In this document: positions 1 through 12,228 of the stretch, one piece after another | Position numbering within the stretch: position 1 is the first letter of the stretch | Layout: the number at the start of each line of letters is the position of its first letter | Source: Castanea sativa | Lineage: Eukaryota; Streptophyta; Magnoliopsida; Fagales; Fagaceae | Reading direction: 5' to 3' | Length of the DNA: 64,000 bases | NCBI RefSeq assembly: GCF_040712315.1 | Contig: NC_134013.1 | Coordinates: 39,961,001 to 40,025,000, forward strand | Notes under the pieces: generated by a model | The model's input: the letters and a program-made list of their open reading frames with translations, nothing else | The model's database searches: none | Told to the model about the DNA's origin: nothing | Translations under genes and position numbers: made by a program

Positions 1-220
1 TTGCTTGAAGTGAAACGCTGTGATTAGCGGAGGCTGGTGAAGGAAGATGATCACTTTTCTACATTTGGGTCTAGCTGCAAAGGCAAATATCGTGGCCTTG
101 TGGATTAAATTTCCTTAATTTTCTCATTGTCAGCCTACGTTCACAGAGGAATCCTTAAGGGCTACATCTTTATTTTGTAAGAATGTAGTACAATAACCTA
201 TGTTACAATGAACCATAATA

Positions 221-296
<76 letters not shown>

Positions 297-3218
297 ATTA
301 AACCTTAGACTACTAATACAAGTAGATGTGGGTTTGAGCCTATTACATTGGGCTAATATGTATAATATATCTCTAATACAAGTAAACAAAAACAAAAACG
401 TTGGTTCAATTTTTTAAAATAAATTACATGCAAACCATTGGGCTATGCACATCTTGTTGGTTAAGAATGAAAAATTAATAAATATAAACAAATTTAAGTA
501 TCAAATATATTAAAAAAATTAAATGATACATCACGGTTTAACCTCGGTTAAATCTTGATCTAACCTCAAAAACCTTGAACCTTTTTCTTTTCCAATTCAT
601 TAAATAGTTTGGGTTTCAAAACCATGAGCTAGGGCTTTCCAACATTGAAAAGGAAATATTGTACAGCCAAGTAAAAAACTAAAAAGTCTGCGTTGATATT
701 TGATCGCCTCCACTAGCATAAATAAAATCCCTCAAGAGTGTTCATCAAAAAAATTCCTCAAGATTGATTATTGGTAAAAAAAAAAAAAAAAAACCTCAAG
801 ATTAGCACTAGTAGTCCTTTTAACATGTGATGGCCTGGCTTCTCTTCAATATGTTTTAGGTGAAAACTCTTTTTACATGTAATAAATGCCTTTAAAATTT
901 TTAGGCTTTACGCTCTTATAAACAATTATTTTTAGAGCTAATATTTGTCGTATAATCCAAGATAAAAATTAAAATTTTTTTGCCTAAAGCTTATTATTTT
1001 TTTATGAAAACTTATAATTGTCTTTTGTTTGCCTTTTAGATGAAAGGCCAGCTTGAGGGTAAACCTTGAAGGCTTGAACCCATTAGATTGGGCTTGAGCG
1101 CTATCGTGCAAAATCTATAGGACAACGGGTAGGAATGGGCTAAATTGTTTTAAGAATGCATAGAGTTTCTTTCTTATACGTTGGAGTGTTTGATATTTCT
1201 ATTGAACGATGTGCCATCCCAAGCCTAGCCTTAAGTCCATTGGATTGGGCTTGATTGTTTGAGATGTGGCTCAGCTCAGTTTGGTGTTTTGATTAGGTTG
1301 GCCATTCAATATATTATGATTTATGAGAGAGAGAGATATTAGCTGGGGACCAGATCTTTCTAAAATTCTGTGTAAGCAGAATTTTCTTTTGGGCTGAATA
1401 GTGAATATGGTCCATCTTTAGATTTTTAGTTTGAAGATTACCAGTTCAATTAGAGGATCGTTTCTATTTTAATTGGAATGGACAGTTAGAGTTGGATTTC
1501 TTAATCTGAAGGATGGTATAAAGTTCAATTAGGATCTTTTCTATTTCTAGTGAAATTGGAAGTTTTGATTTTTGTTTTTGTTTTTTTGCGTGTATATATA
1601 TTTTTACATGTTATTTAAAATTTGGAACCATTTACATCCAGTTTTAGATTTGTAAAATTTAATATGGAGCATCACTTGAATTGGAGGATGGGTCTGTGAC
1701 AAGAGCTGGAATTCAGTCCAACCGACTACATTTTGTGTTGGGTCAAAATTAAAAAAATTGCATGTATACCCTACTTATTATGATATTGCCCTCTCCCTAA
1801 TTTTTCTTCATATACTCGTGTCGTGTCCACACTCCACTATACAACAAAATCTGACTTTCAAAAAAAAAAAAAAAACACTGTTCAGTGTGGGTTCCCTAAG
1901 GGCAAGAAAATCAACATTAATTTTATTAGCCTTTTCTTTGTCTTTATTTTTACGACAACATTAGGAGCAGGGTATCACCTAAAAGTCGGCTATTAGCCTA
2001 TAAAGTTTTTTTCAACTCAACCGATCTAGCTTACTTATGGCCCACTCAAAATGCTGTGTTGTACCGTTTATTTGATTTGCTAGGTTGGATTCTCAAAAAA
2101 AAAAAAAAAAAAATTTCTAGGTTGCAAATTACACATTTTTAACTTTGACATGTTAATTTTAAACCCACTTTTTGGAATTTTATCTGTCCCTTTTTTCTTT
2201 TTCATTTCAATACTTTATTAATGTAGTTATTTTGTCTCTCCTTTAACTTTAGTATATTTCATTTTCCAAAATGATGGTGTTAATTTTGGTGGGTTTGAGA
2301 ATGTGCAAATTGGTAGAAAGACTAACTTGAAAATGAATAAAATTTAAATAACTAAAATAAAAAAAACTAAAACTTAAATGATTGAATTAAAAACAAGTCA
2401 AAGTTAAAAGAAGTAATTTATGTAATACAGGCTATTTAATTTCTAGTTTAGACTCAAAAATTCTGTGGCTATATCATATCACCCTATCTTTTGTGTAGGA
2501 CTATAAATGAGTTGAGTTGAGCTGAGCCGAGTATTAGATGTTTATGCTTGTTCATTTAATTTTATTTTGAATACAAGCCGAGTTCAAGCTTATCATCAAA
2601 CTATCTTATGCGTTCAAGTTTTATTCATATTCTTGTTGAACAACTTGTTTATGAGCTACTTCATTGATTTATTCTTTTTTCATATATAGTAAAACTACAA
2701 CTAAAATATTTTACCCATTCACAATTCAATGCTAATAATTAAAAATTATATTATAGTTAAAATTATATTCTTTTTTTTTTGAGTTGATTAGATAGGATGA
2801 TTTTTATTTATGAATTTATAAAAATTAGATTTATCAACTTTGTATTGACATCTTATGAGCTTATTTAATCTTATATCAAATCTATACATGTATATATAGT
2901 ATATACGCACACACTTGAGTAAATGAAATCTCACACTGATAGGCTTGTTCATGACCAGATTATTATGTTTGAGTTTACTTCTTTTATTAGTCAAACGACT
3001 CAAACCTAAACTTGAACTTAAACTTAACTTGTTTGCTAAAAAAACTAAACTCATTTAAGGCCTTACTTCCATTCACTATTTCATCTTGCTCTTCCTAGCT
3101 ATCTCTCTTCTTGACTTAGGTTTTACATCTGGGTTTTGAGGGGTTGGGCACTTAGTATTTCTCTTTCTTTCAATAAAGAGAAAGTTTATTAGAAATAAAA
3201 AATTTGACACCTATAGAT
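1..3218. other. Non-coding AT-rich stretch, no gene seen
   Basis: No open frame here looks like a protein; the longest frames come from simple repeats or are short and compositionally biased. It holds a long AT microsatellite at 224-293 and several poly(A)/poly(T) runs (near 778, 1860, 2096). Phrases such as the 'gagttgagctgagccgag' stretch near 2512 and the 'cttgaactt' run near 3010 look like decayed dispersed repeats, but I could not define ends or a family. Confidence 0.6.
224..293. repeat. AT dinucleotide microsatellite, about 70 bp
   Basis: An uninterrupted alternating AT run. It opens frames of repeated Ile-Tyr on both strands that are not genes. Confidence 0.95.
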
Positions 3219-3248
3219 GATGAAGCCAAATTTGTCAGTTGCTGAGGT

Positions 3249-3652
3249 CGTCTAGACAGAATGAAAAGGGCCGACCAAGTATTCTGTGAGAAACAGAGAG
3301 TGAATTGTATAGGTTATTGGCACGGTGGTAGCCAATGAACCTTCGATGGAAAAGTCAGATGATTTAGAGAGAAAAATATCTGTGTATTTAGAGAGGTATG
3401 GTGCATCTGTACCTTTGTTCTAGGTCTGATGTGGTTTATATATGCTTTTACCTTTCTAGCCGTTGGAGGCCTTTAATGGTGGTTTAATTGCTTGTTTGTG
3501 TAACGTTTCTGGTGGTTAATGTAGTGATATAGAGACTTCTAAGCTGTTATGTCTTTTGGTTTGTCTAGTTGTAATGACTCTTGCATTGAATGCCCTGTTT
3601 ATGGTGCTTTGGTCGTCCATTGCAACCTTTGGATAATGGGAATTTCCCGACT
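3249..3652 (+). repeat. Dispersed repeat, copy 1 (LTR or leader of a gypsy-like element)
   Basis: This stretch is closely repeated at 12,229-12,634 in the same orientation. Shared landmarks include the 'tttagagagaaaa' run, 'ggcttaattgcttgtttgtg' (one change here), 'cgtttctggtggttaatg' and 'gggaatttcccgact'. The copies lie about 9 kb apart and bracket the transposon gene at 4.2-7.3 kb, so they may be LTRs or flanking leader sequence of one non-autonomous gypsy-like element. I could not define TG..CA ends. Confidence 0.6.
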
Positions 3653-4244
3653 AATCAGTTGCCCCCTATTCCATGGTCGTCATTAACCTTCTTGACGATC
3701 TAAGGAATACGAAGGGTTGCCCTATGTCAAACGTGACTTCTGGAATTCCATTTTCATCGCATTTAAAGCAACGTGATGGTGCTACATGCACTGTGGCCAT
3801 GTTTACACTGTGATTGGTTGGATGTGGGCATGTTCCTCAACGAGGCATTTGGTTTTCCCGCGTCTCGGTTTTTGGGAAGCCTTTAAAAGCCTTTTCCTTT
3901 TTTCTTTCTTCCCTATTTCTATTTTCTCCTCCATTTCTGCATTTCTTTCTTCCTCTGAGCTCATGCCGATTTGCTTTCTTCTTCTTCTCAGGCATTATTT
4001 TTCTCTTTCTTCTGTTGAATTTCCTTTTCCTTTTCTTCATTTTGATGTGTGAGTACTCTGAAATTAGGTATCTTTGTCCCTCTATTTATTTCTTTTTTGC
4101 TTGCCTAGGAGCTTCTCTCGAGCCTTTCGGTGATTGCCCCCAAGTTGAGCTATTTGCTTATAGGGATAGCACCTTGGGGTTAGTTTTAGCTACCTTTACC
4201 CTCTATTGCATCAGTCCTTACATTGGTTCTGATCCCTTCAAGAA
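3653..4244 (+). other. Pyrimidine-rich leader upstream of the transposon gene
   Basis: No convincing coding sequence. The region runs from the end of the dispersed repeat to the start codon at 4245. It includes a 'ttttcccgcg' stretch and a long TTC/TTT-rich tract at 3885-4045, as expected for a promoter plus 5' untranslated leader of a transposon gene. Long frames through the pyrimidine tract are compositional. Confidence 0.4.
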
Positions 4245-5300
4245 ATGTCGATGGAGGTGAGGTCTAGTGAGTTAGATATAGGTTTGTCGTCTAGTGATAA
4301 GACAGTGGAGGATGACACCGTGGTTTTGGCACCCTCGTCCTTAAACCCTTCATCTTTTTCTCACGTTGTGTGTGAGAGAACGGGAAATTAGGCCTCTAAA
4401 AAAAAAGAGATATTTTTGGAGTGCTTTTTCAAGACACCTCTCTTTTTGGGTAAGTGGTGTGGAGTCGCCACTTATTATTTATAAAAAAAAAAAAGAAAAA
4501 ATTAAATACAATTTTACATGTCTAAATTGTTCCATTCTCATTGATTGAATAAAAAAATACAAACATGATAAATTGAGTATTACATGACTTTGGGTCCTAA
4601 TTACAAACTACCAAAAATACATGCCTTTTTGTCCTAGTTACAATCTACCCAAAAAAAAAAAAAAAGATAAAGCCTAGGTCTACCTATCCAAAGACACTAA
4701 ATTCGAAAGCTAGGTTACATTATGAGAAGGTGTTAGGCACCCATTTCGCCCAAACAGAGTTTGGTCTTCTAGACTTTCATGACCAATGTACAACTTTTAT
4801 GCATGACATGAATGATATGTTACACATATGAACAAACCAAAATTACATAAGTTTATTTATGAATATGCCCTCTTCTTTGTTAAAAATTTAGATCTGTTTT
4901 TGATGTGTATAAAAAATAGAATTAGGTTTAGAAAATATTAGATTTGTTTTTGATGTGTATATAAAATAACTTTTGGAGAGAAAAATTCAAATCTGTGTTT
5001 ATTAAATTAAACAAAGTCTTTTGTTTTTTTAAAAAGATCAGATCTGTTTTTAAGAACTAAAAATGGTTTATGGTGAAAGAAAAATTAGACGTGTTTTTGT
5101 GATAATAAAAAATTAGATTTGTATATTGAAAAAAAATCAGATCTATTATTGTATGTGTAAGAAATAAGGAAAAGATTTTTTGAGAAGAGGACTTTATCTA
5201 TGAAATAAATTCACGCTACATGCACTAAACAAACAAACAAAACCATTCATGATCCTTTTTTTTTTTTTTTTTTAATTTCAAAATCTGTTATGTTAAAAAA

Positions 5301-5530
5301 TCAGATTTACATCTAATGAAAATGTAGATAATTTTTTTAAATAAGAAAAATTCAAATTTGTATTTAAGGAAGATACAAATAATTTTTTGTTAAAAAATTC
5401 AAATCTGCATCTAATGAAGATACAAATCAGCTTTAAGATTATGGAAAATTCAGATTTGCATTTAATGAAGATGTAGATCAGTTTTCGATTTGAGAAAAAT
5501 TCAAATCTACATCTAATGAAGATACATATC
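5301..5530. repeat. Minisatellite, about 47-51 bp period, inside the solo LTR
   Basis: Units start with 'ttcaaatttg' or 'ttcagatttg' at 5351, 5398, 5449 and 5500, each followed by 'catctaatgaagat'-like sequence and 'acaaatcag'-like sequence; a more diverged unit lies at about 5301. Looser relatives ('atcagatctg') recur from 4880. It looks like internal expansion within the LTR. Confidence 0.8.
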
Positions 5531-6253
5531 CTGTTTTTATTTTATATTAAGAAAAGATAGGACAAGAAGCATATTTTTGAAATTAAATAATAGATCATGA
5601 CAATAATAAAAAGAATCAAGAACATGTTTCAACAAAATAAATCAACAATTCGTGATATGAATATTTGAAACAACTAAATTGAAAGAAATATATAAACATG
5701 CATCATCACAAGAAGAGAAACATAAGAAAAAAGGGTTAATAAGAAACAACCACTTGCATGAAGCACTCTTCTTCTTGAGGGGATATTTTTAGGCTTCAAA
5801 GAAATTTATGCAATTATCTTTGAAACCTAAAAACCCTAGCTTAAGAGAGAATATTAGAAAAGGGAGTAAAAAATATGAGAAATTTGAGAGCGTGAAAAAG
5901 TCTCTCCCAGAGCGTAAAAGAGTGTGCTGAATTTTGAGATCCAGTCCTTGTTTATAGAGGCTGGGATGCTTAAAAAATAAGCAAAGACAATTAGAATGCA
6001 AATTGGGAGCGTCTTTCTATGAAAAAGTTGAAAATGATGTATTTTATCGTCACCCGAAGAGCATCAGGCCAAAGCCCTTATAGGTTCCATTCGGTACTTT
6101 GAAAGTGTCGATTGGTACTCCAAAAGTGTCGAATGGGACTTTTGAGTTCGGGTGCATTTTAGACTCCCTTTTTAGGTTTTCTTGAGTTGGGACTTGTACT
6201 TGACGTGTTTTTAATCCGTATTCTAAAATTTTTATCTCTTTTCTGGATAATTT

Positions 6254-6515
6254 AGGTCTTTTCAGCAACAATTATCTTGTAGATAAATATTCCAAAATAA
6301 ATCTTGATAAAGTTCAGATTATCCACAATTTTATTGTTATCCAATTATCCCCTTTAATCCCATGCAAGCAATCCTATTTTATATAGGTCTTTTCAGCAAC
6401 AATTATCTTGTAGATAAATATTCCAAAATAAATCTTGATAAAGTTTGGATTATCCACAATTTTATTGTTATCCAATTATCCTCTTTAATCCCATGCAAGC
6501 AATCCTATTTTTGAC
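6254..6515. repeat. 131-bp tandem duplication inside the solo LTR
   Basis: Two nearly identical adjacent units, 6254-6384 and 6385-6515, both starting 'aggtcttttcagcaacaatt' and ending in 'gcaagcaatcctattt'-like sequence. Only a few differences separate them, so the duplication is recent compared with the LTR. Confidence 0.9.
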
Positions 6516-7277
6516 ACTAACTATCAACCAATCACAAAATTATTTAATTAATTTTAATTGTTTAACCAATCAGAATTAATTTAAACTAATCATGCGTGGT
6601 TGACTCTACCTAGACATAATGCATGTTGACCGTGTAAACTTGATCATACGATATCTTTTGATCCGATGGTCTGATTTGGAAACTAGGCATACCGTCGTGA
6701 CCGTCAGAATCTCAAGATCATGTTTATGATATGCAACGAATGAATTAATGCATGTAATGCAATCATGAATTTTGGGGTACATGAATGGTCATTCCAGTCA
6801 TCTTCCTCGATTAAATCATGGGTGCAAAATCGAGTGTTTACATTGTGCTTAGGGATTTTCATGCCCTTAAGGAGGAGTGTTCTTTGGACGAGGATACTAT
6901 CTTAGGTTTAGGGATAGGTTCTGATTCCCCGATGAGACTAGGATCCACCTCCCTCGTTTAGGTGAGAAAACGTGTTCCTTTTCTCTAGGGGAGGTGTGCT
7001 TCTATGAGGCCACCTTCTTGAGTGGCCTTAGGTTCCCCGTTCATTCTTTCATAATGGAGCTTCTCCATCACTTGGGTATAGCACCTGGGTGCCGAACTCT
7101 TGGCTTATCGTTATTAGTTGTATGAAGATATGGATGATAGTGGCTGAAGGGGATATGATTTGTTTGGATGAATTTGTGTTCTTGTATCGTTTAAAACAAT
7201 CGAAAGCATGTGTGCTCAGAATCATCTCTGTTGCAATAATGGGTTTACAATTTATTTGTATTTGGGATTGTGCTTAA

Positions 7278-8500
7278 TCCTACCAATCGAGGCCCCAAAC
7301 AAGTAATAGGACCCCCCTTAACTCCCCTGAGTATCCTAGTGTATTCACTCTTTTTGTTTTCCTATCTTGCTTTCTCCTTCTCTCACCTAAATGTCCAACC
7401 CCCTTTTACCCTGGCTTCGACCTCCTCTTATAGTCCTCTGTTAGTGGGGTGACTATCATTTCCTTCCCCACTTATTCACATATTCCCATGCCCACCAAAA
7501 TCCCAAGGGATCCTCACGAATTCAGAGGATTCTCTTGGAACTTGTTCCAGACGTCGGACAGTGTTCGGGAGTGGATCCCTTTCAGAAACACTAGTTTTCG
7601 GTGAACGATCTTATTGGAACTACACATAGATTTCCTTTGTGGTCGGCTCCATCCTGCCGACCTCTAAGTAATTCCTTGGGATATGGTCGCCCCAATCCCT
7701 GGTACTCAACTAGAGATCGGGCCCATTGTGATAAAGCCCTGGGTTATCTCCCCCATGCGTATCGAGCTTACATCGCTTAACGGGCCTTAGACTTCACGCT
7801 GAGCTTTGTCCAAGTGGACTGGACTGGTACCTTATGCCTGACTCACCCACAATAAACTCATCCCACAACAAAACCCAAGCATTTACATGGCAAAAACGCA
7901 TTAAAACAGAAGATTAAAGAGAAACTTAAAAATGGGAAAAGTTTGAAAAACTTACAGATTCAGCCATAGGGATGTGATTCTTTGGCCGGAATGTCAATGA
8001 AGGAGGCTCCATTAATCTTATTGCACCACGCTAGCGAGTGAGGAGAAATTCATCAGAGGAAAGGAAGTAGGAAGTCTTTTTAGCCTTGGGTGCCATTGGA
8101 GTAGATGAAGAGGGTCTAGAGAGAAAGTGAGAGAATGATGGAGTTTCGAGAGAATGGGAGAATTAGATGATTTAAGGAAAATGGAGAAGAGGGAAGTTTT
8201 TGTAGAGAAAAAAGGGGAAGTTGAAGAGTTATGAAGAATGGGAAGAGATGAGAGAGATGAAGAGAATGAAGAAGAAAAAGAAACGGTTGTTAACTGTTGG
8301 GAAAAATGAAGAGGGGGGAACACACCTAATGGGTAAACTACGTGTAGTTTAGGCCTCACCACTAAACTATATGTAGTTTAGTCATGAATAGTAACAAAAA
8401 AAACTTATTTACTTTTTTAAAAAAAAGGAAAAACATCCCAAGATTGCCCAAATTGGGCACAAAGTCATCAAAGACCCCCAGTGAGCAATAAAGGAAGCAA
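7278..8500 (-). pseudogene. Decayed retroelement leader and gag start, minus strand (tentative)
   Basis: On the minus strand a TTC/CTC-rich leader (8320-8100) leads to an ATG at 8096 that opens MAPKAKKTSYFLSSDEF before a stop. This resembles the lysine-rich start of plant retroelement gag-like proteins, but it is too short to assign. The rest (7278-7960) has no open frame and reads like LTR or untranslated sequence. I do not recognise a family. Confidence 0.25.
8335..8382. repeat. Pair of 18-bp near-palindromes
   Basis: Two related near-palindromes, TAAACTACGTGTAGTTTA and TAAACTATATGTAGTTTA, are separated by about 14 bp. Each could form a short hairpin or bind a dimeric protein. They lie near the upstream edge of the minus-strand leader described above; function unknown. 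Confidence 0.6.
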
Positions 8501-8574
8501 AAGAAACTTCCCCCAATGAAGCATGTACATCCCAAAATCATTTCCAGCAGATCACATAAACTCAAGAGCACTAT

Positions 8575-8920
8575 CTTTAGTAAGGAAGCAGAAAATTCTT
8601 ACCTTAGTGAATCAAGCATAACTAGAACATCATCCTCATAGAGGAGGTAGAAGATTCTTCCCCGATGGATCTAAGCATATTTAAAAAATCCTAAGTAAGG
8701 AAGTAAAAGATTCTTCCCCAGTGGATCAAGTACACCTAAAGAATCCCCAGTGAGGAAGTAAAAGATTCTTCCTTAAAGTCCTTAACATGCCATGAAAGAA
8801 GCAGAAGATTCTTTCCCAGTGGATCACACATCTACAAAAGCTACACTACTCCTTAGGAAGTTCATTTCTACCACTCGTCAACAAGTTTCTCATCCCCAAG
8901 TAAGTCATGAAAGAGGAAGA
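8575..8920 (+). repeat. Imperfect tandem repeat, about 60 bp period
   Basis: A motif of the form 'agtaaggaagtaaaagattc' followed by 'ttccccagtggatcaag' recurs at roughly 8578, 8645, 8695, 8750, 8795 and 8905 with variation. Frames across it give Lys/Glu/Ser-rich peptides. It lies within the retroelement interior upstream of the LTR at 9531. Confidence 0.7.
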
Positions 8921-9530
8921 AGATTCCTCCCCATACATACCTACTCCTCAGCGAGTTTTCACCACCCTAGTGGATACAACAATCAAGACTACTCGTGTGC
9001 ATATCCTCGGGGAATTGAACATGCAGGCATGGTAGAAAAAGGTAGAGCTAGAGATAGAGAAAAAGACCAAGGTCAAACTGAGGCAAGAGCCTCACCAGAA
9101 AAGGTAGAGAAAGAAGTGAAAAAGACAAGAAAAGCGAGTCACCCGAAGAAGTTTGAGGCAAGGGCCTTGGATGGACACCATAGAGACTGTATACTTTTGT
9201 TGTTTATTGGGTTAGCCCAAAGAGCACCCTTGTTTGATTTTCTTTTTTTCATTTTAAGTGACTCTAGGATAGTGAGTCACTCCTCATTTGCTTGCTAGTG
9301 GCAAAACAAATTTTGGGATAGTGAACCAGTCGTTGTTTGTTTCCCAAGCAACAAAGGTGGGACTTTGAACATACGAATCCCACACAGCTCTCCAGAGTTG
9401 GAACTCTCCCCATGTATGTGTGATGTGTGTCGTATGCAGGGGTTGGGCCCAAGCCATACATTGAAACAAAATGTTGTTTCTTATTCTTTCGATTCCATCA
9501 GCGAAGCTCACGAATCAAAAGAGGGGCATC
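8921..9530 (+). other. Retroelement interior ending in a polypurine tract
   Basis: A frame from 8792 to 9298 is open but rich in Lys, Glu and Arg and matches no family I know, so I do not call it a gene. The stretch ends at 9517-9530 with 'aaaagaggggcatc' directly before a TGTAGACA LTR start, the layout of a polypurine tract at the 3' LTR of a plus-strand gypsy-type element. Confidence 0.45.
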
Positions 9531-9854
9531 TGTAGACATAACATTTCGTACTCCTTACGACTCGGGCCTCCGTTCCTCAATGATGCCCAAACTCTAAGGC
9601 CCAAGGCCATTTTAAAGCCCAATTAGATATCAAATTAACTTGAGGAGTACTAAAATGGAAAATATAACATTTTAAATGAGCAAAAATCTATTTTTGAAAA
9701 TAAAATGACCAAAGTGGCCTTTAGCCCATGTACGTGGGTAGCAGCTTGCGTACATGGGCCAAAGCATGTGTACGCCGCTAGGGTTTCAAAGACATAAAAA
9801 TGCAATTTTTTTTACAATAATGACTGAGATTTGGAATGAATCCCACATTGTCTG

Positions 9855-10781
9855 TGTTAGGGACATATTTGATGTAATTGGCTAATTCTTTGACAAAACA
9901 CATTTTACTTGTAGTTGGGTAAATCTAGGATGGTTTAAGACTTCAAGAAATATGTTGTTCAAATCAAGTGTTAAAGCCATGCAAATATGTCCAAGAAACA
10001 AGTGAAGAAGTGCTGTTCATTAAAGCATAACAGATGTCTCAACAGAAGCCTATCTATTGAGATTTAATGTTAAAACTCGACAGAAGCTTGACACAAGCTG
10101 TATCTATTGAGAATTACAAAATCAAAATTTTTAGATCTGATTACACGCATATCCTTGAGTATTTGTGTAGAGTTTCTTTTTTCACAACCCTAGACATATA
10201 TAAGAATTATTTTAAGAGCCATCACAGGGGATGCAAAGGTCAAGGGATGCAAAGGTTGTTGCACTTGTTGTTACACGCATATTGTGAACGAAGACAAAAA
10301 TTACTCTAGTTCATCATTCTCTTTGTAGAAGCTATTGCGTCTTTGCGCCAAGGGTTTTGTGACCAAGGAACTTCTTGATCTTCATGTTGATGAACTGAAA
10401 AACTTTGCAGCCAATATCTTCCTCAAGTTGGTGAGTGAGTTACGTACTACGATTCGTGCATTGAACGGAGAAATTGTCGCTACAATATAAGTCCAATTGG
10501 GTATTGGGGTAAAGGTTCAACTGTAGGTTGGTATTAGGTACTGGGATTCCTTTTATTTGTAACCGCTTGTTTTTATAATAGTGAATTCTTGGGAGCAGTG
10601 ACTTGAAATTCACCCAGTGGGGTTTTGCCTCAGAGGTTTTCCCCATTCGTAAAAAAATCATTGTGTCAAGTTTATTTTCCGCTGCATTTAGTTTAATTAG
10701 TGATTTGTTTGTGCTACCATGCTATTGTATGTTAAATTGACTTAATTAATTAACTTGGATAATTAATTAATTAATTTGCCA
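9855..10781 (+). mobile_element. Copia-type LTR unit nested in the long LTR
   Basis: It begins TGTTAGGGACATATTTGA and ends near 'attaatttgcca'. It is the reverse-complement relative of the LTR at 19,974-20,960; both share the 'cttgaaattcaccc' and 'ggggttttgcct' phrases, the Lys-tRNA-like 'caactgtaggttgg' stretch and the final AT-rich 'taattaattaa' block. I found no matching 5-bp target duplication (flanks gtctg and aatgg), so ends are approximate or mutated. Confidence 0.6.
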
Positions 10782-11921
10782 AATGGGTCAATACATTTTT
10801 GGTCTATTAGTCATGGAGCCGTTCCAAACCCCATATTTTTCACTATAAAGAGCCTTATATGGTACATTTTCAAAACACACAGAAATCCCACGAGAAAAAT
10901 ACAAGATTCATTAGAAAATAATGAATCAAAAGGGAGTTTTTTCACAAAGCACTCTCAAGTCAATTTTATTTGATTGAGACATTTTTTGGTCCCAATCCTT
11001 TTAGTTTAACATTACTAATCACTTTCGTATTGGTTTATGAATAGATTTGACTAAGGGGAACGGTAAAAAATCAAGCTTGAAGAGCTTTTCTTTGAGGTAT
11101 TAGTTTTAAAGCCTTTCTCTTTCTCTTCTTTCTTTTTTGCACTTTAATCTTCTGTTTGATTTATTTCCTTGTTATAATATCTTTAACATGTTTATCTAGC
11201 ATAGGTTTATATGTTTGTGTGTTTTAAATGCATGTTAGGATGTTAGAATTTCTGTTCTGAGGTTTTGCCCCATTTTTATGTTCTTAGGGTTTCTGGGCAC
11301 AAACCTATGTACGCATAGTCTTGCCAACGCACGCAGGCTTGATTATGCGTACGTAGGCTCGTTCTTGCGTGCACAAATCGCTGCCTAGAAATCCTAATTT
11401 TCATTTCCTTGTTTTGCTTTTGCTTTCGCATGTTTGTTTGTTTAGCCTTTTTTCCATGCTTTTATGCTTCCAATGCCTTGTTTCACATGTTTAATTGCTT
11501 GGTTTGCTATTACATGTTAGAATTAGGGTTTGTCAAGTGTTTTCCTTGCTTGGATGACATGAACTTGCATTCACATGCTCATGCATAAATGCCATAGGTG
11601 CTGAGTTGCTGCAAGGTAAGTAAGAGGTAAGTCATGCATTGGAAATGTTCATGCATTTGTGATATGATCTTTTTCAGTGTTAGGGAAGAATGTGAATGTT
11701 GGGGTGAATCACATGTTGCTTGGATCTTTTCTTAAGCTTCTGCCTTGATTTGATTATACATGTTGTTGCCTTGAATATGATGCAATACCATGCTCGATGA
11801 ATGTTTGGATGAGGTGATGAGATGAATCATGATTAGATGTATGCGTTGATAGGGTTTTCGCATATTAGATGAATGCTAGGGTTGTATATGTGTGGTTTGG
11901 TTTCTTATACTTTATGGATGG

Positions 11922-11983
<62 letters not shown>
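11922..11983. repeat. Compound AT/GT microsatellite
   Basis: About 21 bp of AT repeats followed by about 40 bp of GT repeats. Confidence 0.95.
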
Positions 11984-11986
<3 letters not shown>

Positions 11987-12228
11987 GGGATGATGATGCC
12001 ATGTGGTATGCTTAGATATATGCTAGTGTGTGTGTGAGTTAGAATACAAGTATTGACATGATTAGGTGGTCTTGGGTGCCTAACACCTTCCCAGGAACGT
12101 ACCTAAACTCTGAACCCATATCTCTAGTAGTAAAATCAATGATCCTTCCTTGAAAGGACGTTATACATATGGTTCCTAGGCCATTACAAAAACTAGGTGG
12201 TGACTTCATTTCCGTTGTGTTCACAATG

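Larger units (their letters stand above)
4371..6842 (-). mobile_element. Solo LTR, gypsy (Ogre/Tat-like), TSD TTGTG
   Basis: The sequence starts TGTGAGAGAA at 4371, ends GTGTTTACA at 6842, and is flanked by TTGTG at 4366-4370 and 6843-6847. Read on the minus strand it begins TGTAAACACTCG and carries near its end the 'aagtggcgactccac' phrase (4457-4471 on plus) that I associate with very long Ogre/Tat-type LTRs. There is no internal coding region, so this is a solo LTR left by LTR-LTR recombination. Removing it with one TTGTG copy rejoins the frame of the surrounding transposon gene, which independently supports the boundaries. Family name is tentative; the insertion itself is well supported. 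Confidence 0.85.
4245..7277 (+). pseudogene. Gypsy-type transposon gene (putative PF04195-like), split by a solo LTR
   Basis: Reading starts at ATG 4245 (MSMEVRSSELDIGLSSSD) and is open for 42 codons to 4370, where a solo LTR begins. It resumes in the same frame after the duplicated target at 6848 (LRDFHALKEECSLDEDT). Past a stop near 6958 and frame changes come VCFYEATFLSGLRFPVHSF, ELLHHLGIAPG and, from 7089, MPNSWLIVISCMKIW. These phrases recall the plant 'putative gypsy type transposon' family, an uncharacterised protein of non-autonomous gypsy-like elements. The copy is dead: a 2.5-kb insertion, an in-frame stop and at least two frameshifts. The family assignment is from memory of the motif order; a profile search against PF04195 would settle it. 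Confidence 0.6.
9531..12224 (+). mobile_element. Long 3' LTR, gypsy (Ogre/Tat-like), with a nested LTR
   Basis: It starts TGTAGACATAAC just after a polypurine tract and ends near 'ggtggtgacttcatttccg', the end-of-LTR phrase seen in the solo LTR at 4.4 kb. The 'gggtgcctaacaccttccca' motif near 12,074 is shared with that LTR (inverted there near 4729). A second LTR-like unit occupies 9855-10,781. No matching 5' LTR is in place upstream, so this is a truncated element. End coordinate is approximate. Confidence 0.55.

Noticed and set aside
198..417. Open frames of repeated Ile-Tyr on both strands
   Set aside because: They are produced by the AT microsatellite at 224-293.
3814..4260. 148-codon Phe/Leu/Ser-rich frame
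   Set aside because: It runs through a pyrimidine-rich leader, overlaps the real transposon start at 4245 in another frame and has no domain.
5301..5530. Regularly spaced repeats that might suggest a CRISPR array
   Set aside because: The repeats are contiguous and degenerate, without unique spacers, inside a plant LTR.
8792..9298. 168-codon frame, Lys/Glu/Arg-rich
   Set aside because: It starts within a tandem repeat and matches no family; it lies in retroelement interior next to a polypurine tract.
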